Shown here: positions 1-4,854 of the stretch, one piece after another
Numbering within the stretch: position 1 is the stretch's first letter
Layout: each line of letters begins with the position of its first letter
Origin: Burkholderiaceae bacterium
GTDB taxonomy: Bacteria > Pseudomonadota > Gammaproteobacteria > Burkholderiales > Burkholderiaceae_E
Assembly (NCBI GenBank): GCA_019428955.1
Contig: JAHYJF010000221.1
Span: 1-5,905 of the forward strand
Direction of reading: 5' to 3'
Length of the DNA: 5,905 nucleotides
Translations under genes and position numbers: made by a program
Notes under the pieces: generated by a model
Seen by the model: only the letters and a program-made list of their open reading frames with translations
Database searches by the model: none
What the model was told of the DNA's origin: nothing

Positions 1-621
1 CCGCCAGTGTTCGAGACCTCGGAGCAGGCCGGGCGGCTGGACCTGTGGCAGGTCGTTCGCAACCTGCAGGCGGCGCTCCCGGGCGACACCATCATTACCA
101 ACGGCGCCGGCAACTTCAGCACCTGGGCCCATCGTTTCTGGCGCTACGGTGGGCTGCGCAGCCAGCTGGCGCCGACTTCCGGGGCAATGGGCTATGGCCT
201 GCCGGCGGCGGTCGCCGCGGCGATCAGCGCTCCCGAGCGCGTGGTGGTGTGTTTCGCCGGCGACGGCGACTTCCTGATGACGGCACAGGAGCTCGCCACC
301 GCGGTGCGCCACCAGGCGCCATTCCTGACGCTGCTTTTCAACAACGGCATCTACGGCACCATCCGGATGCACCAGGAGCGCGAATACCCCGAGCGCGTCT
401 ACGGTTCGTCGCTGACCAACCCGGACTTCGTGAAGTTCATCGAGTCATTTGGCGGCTTCGGCGCCGCGGTGAGCGAAACCGCCCAGTTCGATGCCGCGCT
501 CGCCAAGGCACTGGCCTTCATGGCCAAGGAGCGCCGCCCGGCACTGATCGAACTGCGCATCGACGAGCAGGTGATCACCCCCGGGCGCTCGCTCGACCAG
601 GTGCGCGCGTCGGGTCGCTGA
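1..621 (+). CDS. Thiamine-diphosphate-dependent enzyme, acetolactate synthase large-subunit-like (C-terminal part, 5' truncated)
   Basis: This is the C-terminal pyrimidine-partner/ThDP-binding domain of a POX/AHAS-family enzyme, which decarboxylates a 2-keto acid and transfers the carbanion. Frame 1 is open from the first base, so the gene begins left of the window; the GTG at 7 is not a real start. The cofactor motif is clear: GDG (bases 259-267), 24 residues, then NN (340-345), fitting the family GDG-X(24-27)-NN signature that binds Mg-diphosphate. Upstream lies ITNGAGNFSTW and the SGAMGYGLPAA loop typical of this family. The protein ends about 60 residues after YGSSLTNPDF with ITPGRSLDQVRA, and the stop is TGA at 619. 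No regulatory small subunit (ilvN/ilvH) follows; the next gene is convergent. A biosynthetic AHAS role is therefore doubtful, and a catabolic or uncharacterised ThDP lyase is equally possible. The family is secure; the substrate is unknown. Confidence 0.9.
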   Translation, partial: PPVFETSEQAGRLDLWQVVRNLQAALPGDTIITNGAGNFSTWAHRFWRYGGLRSQLAPTSGAMGYGLPAAVAAAISAPERVVVCFAGDGDFLMTAQELATAVRHQAPFLTLLFNNGIYGTIRMHQEREYPERVYGSSLTNPDFVKFIESFGGFGAAVSETAQFDAALAKALAFMAKERRPALIELRIDEQVITPGRSLDQVRASGR

Positions 622-627
622 CGCACC

Positions 628-655
628 CTGAGCCGGCGCCGGGACCGTCGCTCAG
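628..655. terminator. Possible bidirectional hairpin between convergent genes
   Basis: CTGAGC (628-633) is perfectly complementary to GCTCAG (650-655). CGG just inside the left arm can pair with CCG near the right arm, leaving a 2-base bulge. It sits just after the stop of the left gene and overlaps the glyA stop codon, where a shared terminator of convergent genes would be expected. No T-tract follows on either strand, so intrinsic termination is unproven. Confidence 0.3.
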
Positions 656-1908
656 TCGGACGCTCCGACGTAGACCGGGAAGCGCGCCGTCAGCTCGCTG
701 ACCTGCTCGCGCACCTCGGCGATGCGTTCTGCGTCGTCGGGATGCTCGAGGACGTTGGCGATCAACTCTCCGACCAGTCGCGCCTCGGGCTCCTCGAAGC
801 CGCGGGTGGTCATCGCCGGTGAACCCAGCCGGATGCCGCTGGTGACCATCGGCTTCTCGGGATCGTTGGGGATGGCGTTCTTATTGCAGGTGATGTTGGC
901 CTCGCCCAGTACCGCTTCGGCGCGCTTGCCGGTGATCTTCTTGGACCGCAGGTCGACCAGCATAACGTGGCTTTCGGTGCGCCCCGAAACGATCCGCAAG
1001 CCGCGCGCGATCAGGGTCTCGGCGAGCGCGTTGGCGTTGACCAGCACCTGCTTCTGGTAGACCTTGAATTCCGGCTTCAGGGCCTCGCCGAAGGCGACTG
1101 CCTTGGCGGCGATCACATGCATCAGCGGCCCGCCCTGCAAGCCCGGGAAGATCGCCGAATTGATGGTCTTCTCGTGCTCGGCCTTCATCAGGATGAAGCC
1201 GCCGCGCGGTCCGCGCAGGCTCTTGTGGGTGGTCGAAGTGACCACGTCGGCGTGGGGCACCGGGTTCGGGTACAGGCCGGTCGCGATCAGGCCCGAGTAG
1301 TGCGCCATGTCGACCATCAGGATCGCCCCGACCTCGTGCGCAACCTCGGCGAAACGCTCCCAGTCGATGTGCAGGCTATAGGCCGAGGCCCCGGCGATGA
1401 TCAGCTTGGGGCGCGATTCGCGCGCCTTGCGGGCCATCGCTTTGTAGTCGATCTCCTCGCGCTCGTCGAGCCCGTAGGAGACGATGTTGAACCACTTGCC
1501 CGACATGTTCAACGCCATGCCATGAGTCAGGTGACCGCCCTCTGCAAGGCTCATCCCCATCACCGTCTCGCCGGGCTTGACGAAGCCCAGCAACACCGCC
1601 TGGTTGGCCTGCGAACCCGAATGGGGCTGGACGTTGACGGCCTCGGCTCCGTAGAGCTGCTTGAGCCGGTCGATGGCCAGCTGCTCGACCACGTCGACAT
1701 ACTCGCAACCGCCATAGTAGCGCCGGCCGGGGTAGCCCTCGGCGTACTTGTTGGTGAGCTGGCTGCCCTGCGCCTGCATGACCGCCGGACTGGTGTAGTT
1801 TTCCGACGCGATCAGCTCGATGTGATCCTGCTGGCGCCGCACCTCGTGCTGCATTGCGCTCCAGATCTCGGGGTCGGCCTTGTCGAGCGAAAAGTTGCGG
1901 TCGAACAT
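652..1908 (-). CDS. glyA: Serine hydroxymethyltransferase
   Basis: This cytosolic PLP enzyme interconverts serine plus tetrahydrofolate with glycine plus 5,10-methylene-THF, the main one-carbon source for purine, thymidylate and methionine synthesis. The 418-residue product has the usual bacterial length. Seen in sequence: HIELIASENYTSPAV near residue 30, the KYAEGYPGRRYYGGCE substrate/folate segment at 54-69, VNVQPHSGSQAN at 92-103, DMAHYSGLIATG near 200, and the PLP-lysine motif TSTTHKSLRGPRGG with Lys229. The start is chosen at ATG 1908, preceded by AGGAG (1918-1914) at 5 bases. The in-frame GTG immediately upstream (1911) would leave only 2 bases. It is the last gene of the minus-strand block, 44 bases after the phosphatase stop, so read-through from tyrS is plausible. 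I see no convincing promoter in that gap. All core motifs are intact and the enzyme should be active. Confidence 0.98.
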   Translation of the reverse strand: MFDRNFSLDKADPEIWSAMQHEVRRQQDHIELIASENYTSPAVMQAQGSQLTNKYAEGYPGRRYYGGCEYVDVVEQLAIDRLKQLYGAEAVNVQPHSGSQANQAVLLGFVKPGETVMGMSLAEGGHLTHGMALNMSGKWFNIVSYGLDEREEIDYKAMARKARESRPKLIIAGASAYSLHIDWERFAEVAHEVGAILMVDMAHYSGLIATGLYPNPVPHADVVTSTTHKSLRGPRGGFILMKAEHEKTINSAIFPGLQGGPLMHVIAAKAVAFGEALKPEFKVYQKQVLVNANALAETLIARGLRIVSGRTESHVMLVDLRSKKITGKRAEAVLGEANITCNKNAIPNDPEKPMVTSGIRLGSPAMTTRGFEEPEARLVGELIANVLEHPDDAERIAEVREQVSELTARFPVYVGASD

Positions 1909-1913
1909 CACTT

Positions 1914-1918
1914 CTCCT
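1914..1918 (-). promoter_or_regulatory. Ribosome binding site of glyA
   Basis: AGGAG on the minus strand lies 5 bases before ATG 1908. This spacing decides between the ATG and the adjacent upstream GTG at 1911 as the glyA start. Confidence 0.8.
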
Positions 1919-1952
1919 GGAGGCGGCTCGCGCCGGATTCAAAGGTGTGATT

Positions 1953-2621
1953 TTACCCGACCGGGGCGCTCACCTGATCGGCTGCCGCCAGATGAGCGAT
2001 GTCGCCCCAGCCGCGCAACGCAAAGCGCTCCCCGTCCCACGAAATCAGATTGATGCTGGCGTTGAGCAGGTGGTGCTGGCGCGCCGCATCGAGCGCCAGT
2101 CCGGTGGCGAGCCGGTAGGCGCAGTCGAGCACGCCGCCGTGGGTAACCACCGCGACGCGCTCGCCGGGGTGGGCCGCTGCGATGTGCCTGAGCACCAGCT
2201 CGACCCGCGCCGCGAAGGCGCGCAGCGACTCGCCACCTTGCGGGAGCTCGAAATCAGGTTCGCGCGCCCGCCAGCGCTCGAAATGTTCGGCGTGGTCACG
2301 GCGCAGTTCATCGTGGGTCCGGCCCTCGAACGAACCGTAGAAGCGCTCCCGCAATTCCGGCTCCCGCGTCACCGCCAGTCCCTGGGCCAGCGCGATGGGC
2401 GCGGCAGTTTCCAGCGCCCGTGCCAGATCGCTCGAGTACACCGCCGCCAGCGGCAAGTCGCGCAGCCGCTGCCCGGTTCGCCTCGCCTGTTCACGGCCCT
2501 CGTCATCGAGCCCGATGTCGGTGTGTCCCTGGAAGCGGCGCGCGCGGTTCCACGGCGTGACACCGTGGCGCACCAGCACCAGCTCGGTTTGCGATGCTGC
2601 CCGGCCTGCTGCGGCGCTCAG
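1953..2621 (-). CDS. Histidine phosphatase family protein (phosphoglycerate mutase/CobC-like), probable CTG start
   Basis: Members of this superfamily hydrolyse phosphate esters through a phospho-histidine. The family covers GpmB-like, alpha-ribazole phosphatase and broad-specificity phosphatases, and the substrate cannot be told here. Numbering from the CTG at 2621 gives 222 residues. Seen: the catalytic LVRHG (His19), FQGHTDIGLDDEG (30-42), SSDLARALETA (63-73), LRERFYGSFEG with the likely acid Glu92, GGES (129-132), and the second core histidine in VVTHGG (His161). The stop is TAA at 1953. The start is odd. No ATG, GTG or TTG lies in frame between GTG 2801, deep inside the upstream gene, and GTG 2579, which is within beta-strand 1. 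CTG 2621 overlaps the upstream stop (CTGA), has GAGG 5 bases before it, and leaves a normal N-terminus before QTELVLVRHG. GTG 2579 would give MLVRHG, a tight but possible alternative. The family is certain; the start is uncertain. Confidence 0.9.
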   Translation of the reverse strand: MSAAAGRAASQTELVLVRHGVTPWNRARRFQGHTDIGLDDEGREQARRTGQRLRDLPLAAVYSSDLARALETAAPIALAQGLAVTREPELRERFYGSFEGRTHDELRRDHAEHFERWRAREPDFELPQGGESLRAFAARVELVLRHIAAAHPGERVAVVTHGGVLDCAYRLATGLALDAARQHHLLNASINLISWDGERFALRGWGDIAHLAAADQVSAPVG

Positions 2622-3244
2622 GCCAGCCTCGGATTGAGCGTGTAGGTGCCGGTAATCGAGGCCTGGGCGAGGATGTGGCCCTGCATCGCCTGGCGCGCGT
2701 CGGCGCCGCCGAAACGCCCTTTGACGGCGAGCTCCGCGACATCGAGCGCGAACACGGTGAACACATAACGGTGCACGATCGAATCGTTCCAGGGCGGGCA
2801 CGGCCCGTCATAGCCGTAATAGTCGCCGGTCATATCATGGTCCTGGGCGAACCAGGCGGTGTAGTCGTTGATCCCCTGCCGGGCGCCATGCAGCGACGCC
2901 GGGCCGGACTTGCCCTTGGCGGTGACATCGTACGAGTACTCGCCCTCGGCGATCTCCCGGCAGTCGGCGGGCAGGTCGACCAGGGCCCAGTGAAAGAAAT
3001 CGATTCGCGGCAGCGAAGCTGGGACCTCGCGTCCCTCCTGATTGACGTCGTCGGGCGCACTCGGCACGTCCGGATCGTGGCAGATCACGGCAAACGAGCG
3101 GGTGCCCTGGGGCACATCGGACCAGGCCAGTTGCGGGTTGCGGTTCGATGACAGGCCAACGTGGCTCTTGGGGTCGATTTTCCCGAACGCAAACGCAACG
3201 TCGATCCGGGCCCCGTCGGCAAAGGAAGCACTGTGCAGTTTCAC
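2618..3244 (-). CDS. YbhB/YbcL family Raf-kinase-inhibitor-like protein (PEBP fold)
   Basis: The product is a 208-residue phosphatidylethanolamine-binding-protein homologue. The bacterial family has a conserved anion/ligand pocket but no settled function. Pocket motifs are visible: CHDPDVP (55-61, matching the DPDxP motif), FFHWALVDLP (83-92), GINDY (124-128), and GYDGPCPPWND followed by HRYVFTVFALD (144-168, matching GPCPP...HRY). There is no signal peptide, so it is probably cytosolic. The start is GTG 3244, chosen for the excellent AAGGAG at 3257-3252 with 7-base spacing and because MKLHSASF is a typical N-terminus. The same frame stays open upstream through the dtd remnant, so a 269-residue fusion starting at ATG 3427 is formally possible but less likely. 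The TGA stop at 2618 overlaps the CTG start of the phosphatase, suggesting translational coupling. The family is sure; the cellular role is unknown. Confidence 0.93.
   Translation of the reverse strand: MKLHSASFADGARIDVAFAFGKIDPKSHVGLSSNRNPQLAWSDVPQGTRSFAVICHDPDVPSAPDDVNQEGREVPASLPRIDFFHWALVDLPADCREIAEGEYSYDVTAKGKSGPASLHGARQGINDYTAWFAQDHDMTGDYYGYDGPCPPWNDSIVHRYVFTVFALDVAELAVKGRFGGADARQAMQGHILAQASITGTYTLNPRLA
2627..2630 (-). promoter_or_regulatory. Shine-Dalgarno supporting the CTG start of the phosphatase
   Basis: GAGG on the minus strand sits 5 bases before CTG 2621, inside the last codons of the PEBP gene. It is the only reasonably placed ribosome-binding sequence near the expected N-terminus and is the main support for the non-standard start. 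It is short, so support is moderate. Confidence 0.45.
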
Positions 3245-3251
3245 GGCTGTT

Positions 3252-3257
3252 CTCCTT
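3252..3257 (-). promoter_or_regulatory. Strong ribosome binding site of the PEBP gene
   Basis: AAGGAG on the minus strand, 7 bases before GTG 3244, fixes the start of the YbhB-like protein. It implies initiation independent of the in-frame dtd remnant upstream. Confidence 0.85.
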
Positions 3258-3280
3258 GGTAGGATCGTCCAGTTTAATCC

Positions 3281-3427
3281 GCGATCCGGCGCAGGGCAAA
3301 GCCTTGGCCTGGTATCCGCCGCCAGCGTGAACTGGGGGACCAGCAGCAGCCCGACGCCGATTTGCCCGACGAGCGCGCCGTCAACCGTGACGCTGGCGCT
3401 GCTGGCGCGTTGCAGCAGGGCGATCAT
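3281..3427 (-). pseudogene. dtd: dtd remnant: D-aminoacyl-tRNA deacylase with internal deletion and lost C-terminus
   Basis: Intact Dtd (about 145 residues, homodimer) hydrolyses D-Tyr-tRNA and other D-aminoacyl-tRNAs. Here ATG 3427 opens MIALLQRASSASVTVDG, followed by IGVGLLLV, an unmistakable Dtd N-terminus. The sequence then jumps directly to PQFTLAADT, the active-site motif normally about 45-50 residues further on. A weak trace of the following segment, RPxxxxAPDR, ends near 3281. The last 40-odd residues, including the Gly-cisPro (GPVT) motif needed for chirality selection, are absent. The junction is at 3338-3352 in a CTG-repeat LLLV sequence, where both halves of an intact gene would share similar bases. 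The start is 25 bases after the tyrS stop, with no good Shine-Dalgarno. No stop follows in frame, so the reading continues into the PEBP gene. The remnant cannot be a working deacylase. An assembly error is the main alternative explanation. Confidence 0.85.
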
Positions 3428-3452
3428 CGCGCTGGAGTTGCGCGGCCGGCCT

Positions 3453-4703
3453 TCATCCCAGAATGACGCGGGCGAAGCGGCGCTTGCCGACTTGGATGAC
3501 GTAGCTGCCGGCCTCGAGTTGCATCCCCCGGTCACCGACCCGGCTGCCGTCGATGCGCACACCCCCCTGGTCGATATTGCGGTAGGCCTCGCTCGTGGAA
3601 GGAGCCAGCCCCGAGCGCTTGAGCACCTGCACCAAGGGCAACGGCGCCGAGCCGAGTGCGATTTCGGGGATTTCCTCGGGCAACGCGCCATCACGGAAGC
3701 GCGCTGCGAATTCGGCCAGCGCCGCCTCGGAGGCGGCCCGGCCATGGAACCGCGCGACAATCTCGGCGCCAAGGGCGATCTTCGCGTCACGCGGGTTGCC
3801 GCCCTCATCGCAGGCGCGGCGCAGCGCCACGATCTCGCTCATGGGCCGGAACGAGAGCAGCTCGAAATAGCGCCACATCAGCTCGTCGGATATCGACATC
3901 AGCTTGCCGAACATCTCGGCCGGCGCCTCGCTGATGCCAACGTAGTTGCCCTTGGACTTGGACATCTTCTCGACGCCGTCCAGCCCCTCGAGCAGCGGCA
4001 TGGTGAGTATGCACTGTGGTTCCTGGCCATACTCGCGCTGCAGTTCCCGGCCCACCAGCAGGTTGAACTTCTGGTCGGTACCGCCCAGCTCGATGTCCGA
4101 GTGCAAGGCCACCGAGTCGTAGCCCTGCATCAGCGGGTAGAGGAATTCGTGCACCGAGATCGGGACCCCGGCCTTGAAGCGCTTGGAGAAATCGTCGCGT
4201 TCCATCATCCGCGCCACCGTGTAGCGCGCCGCCAGCTCGATCATCCCGCGCGCGCCCAGCGGATCGCTCCATTCCGAGTTGTAGCGGATCTCGGTGCGCT
4301 CACGGTCGAGCACCATTGCCGCCTGCTCGAAGTAGGTCGTGGCGTTTTCGGCGATCTGCTCCCTGGTCAAGGCGGGACGGGTGCTGTTGCGGCCCGACGG
4401 ATCGCCGATCATGGCGGTGAAATCGCCGATCAGGAAGATCACCGTGTGGCCGAGGTCCTGGAGCTGGCGCATCTTGTTCAGCACCACGGTGTGCCCGATG
4501 TGCAGGTCGGGGGCAGTCGGATCCAGTCCCAGCTTGATCCTGAGCGGCTTGCCGGTGGCCTCGCTGCGGATCAGCTTGCGCAGCCACTCCCCCTCTACCA
4601 GAAGCTCGTCGCAGCCGCGGCGCGTCACATCCATGGCCGCCAGGACCTCGGCGCTGATCACGCCGTCACCGCCATCATTCGTCCCTCTGGAAGCACCATT
4701 CAT
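3453..4703 (-). CDS. tyrS: Tyrosyl-tRNA synthetase (TyrZ-type)
   Basis: This class I synthetase charges tRNA-Tyr with tyrosine using ATP in the cytosol. The reading from ATG 4703 gives 416 residues. It has the Rossmann catalytic core with LGLDPTAPDLHIGHTV (HIGH at 68-71), FLIGDFTAMIGDPSG (about 90-104), the tyrosine-recognition region EFLYPLMQGYDS (186-197), ELGGTDQKFNLL, and KMSKS at 246-250. It ends with an S4 RNA-binding domain over roughly the last 60 residues (EAYRNIDQGGVRIDG). PTAPDLHxGHTV and TDQKFN fit the TyrZ subgroup, also seen in Pseudomonas, rather than E. coli TyrS. The start is uncertain. TTG 4721 adds 6 residues, ATG 4703 has AAGG about 10 bases upstream, and GTG 4661 or ATG 4634 would give lengths closer to the usual 400. 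It heads the minus-strand block and is divergent from the M23 gene. Confidence 0.97.
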   Translation of the reverse strand: MNGASRGTNDGGDGVISAEVLAAMDVTRRGCDELLVEGEWLRKLIRSEATGKPLRIKLGLDPTAPDLHIGHTVVLNKMRQLQDLGHTVIFLIGDFTAMIGDPSGRNSTRPALTREQIAENATTYFEQAAMVLDRERTEIRYNSEWSDPLGARGMIELAARYTVARMMERDDFSKRFKAGVPISVHEFLYPLMQGYDSVALHSDIELGGTDQKFNLLVGRELQREYGQEPQCILTMPLLEGLDGVEKMSKSKGNYVGISEAPAEMFGKLMSISDELMWRYFELLSFRPMSEIVALRRACDEGGNPRDAKIALGAEIVARFHGRAASEAALAEFAARFRDGALPEEIPEIALGSAPLPLVQVLKRSGLAPSTSEAYRNIDQGGVRIDGSRVGDRGMQLEAGSYVIQVGKRRFARVILG

Positions 4704-4716
4704 TCCTAAGACCCTT

Positions 4717-4745
4717 TTCAACCGACCACTGGTCCGGCGTATAAT
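4717..4745 (+). promoter_or_regulatory. Sigma70-type promoter for the M23 peptidase gene
   Basis: A perfect TATAAT (-10) lies at 4740-4745, with TTCAAC as a 3-of-6 match to the -35 box at 4717-4722, spaced 17 bases. Transcription would begin near 4752, giving a leader of about 100 bases before ATG 4855. In this GC-rich background a perfect -10 is notable. The -35 box lies in the tyrS leader, so the two divergent units share control DNA. No clear tyrS promoter was found; TAGAAT on the minus strand at 4812-4807 is a weak -10 candidate without a -35. Confidence 0.6.
4724..4734. repeat. Short inverted repeat GACCA-C-TGGTC in the promoter spacer
   Basis: Perfect 5-base arms flank a single central base, placed exactly between the -35 and -10 boxes of the rightward promoter. 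The position suits an operator, but the arms are short and chance is a real alternative. Confidence 0.35.
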
Positions 4746-4767
4746 CCGACAATTTTGTGGATTCCTT

Positions 4768-4788
4768 GGCCGCGCCTTGCGCCTGGCC
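4768..4788 (+). other. Possible hairpin in the 5' leader of the M23 gene
   Basis: GGCC+GCGC (4768-4775) can pair with GCGC (4779-4782) and GGCC (4785-4788) around a CTT loop, with a 2-base CT bulge. It would form close to the 5' end of the predicted transcript and could stabilise the mRNA or affect early transcription. No riboswitch family is recognised. Confidence 0.3.
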
Positions 4789-4854
4789 GGGGCGACGCAC
4801 TATCAGAATTCTAGCGGAGAGTCCCGGGCTCCTCGCTGCAGTCGCGGAACATTT

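Noticed and set aside
967..1950. Plus-strand open frame of 327 codons antisense to glyA
   Set aside because: It is a low-complexity shadow of the glyA reading frame, with no recognisable domain or ribosome site.
1909..1952. Search for a glyA promoter or riboswitch in the phosphatase-glyA gap
   Set aside because: The gap is only 44 bases, has no convincing -35/-10 pair, and is too short for a glycine or THF riboswitch.
2622..2801. Extending the phosphatase N-terminus to GTG 2801 (282 residues)
   Set aside because: The extra 60 residues are an arginine-rich out-of-frame reading of the PEBP gene's conserved C-terminal half, and family members start just before the RHG motif.
3428..3808. Extending the Dtd-PEBP frame upstream of ATG 3427 to 3808
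   Set aside because: That part is an out-of-frame reading of the tyrS C-terminal S4 region. Homology to Dtd begins precisely at ATG 3427.
3042..4709. Long plus-strand open frame (555 codons) antisense to tyrS
   Set aside because: It mirrors the tyrS codons in a GC-rich gene. The predicted peptide is rich in His, Arg, Ala and Gln and has no family motif, while tyrS on the other strand has every expected motif.
4806..4811. GAATTC palindrome in the M23 leader
   Set aside because: It is a 6-base restriction-type palindrome of the kind expected by chance, with no flanking symmetry.
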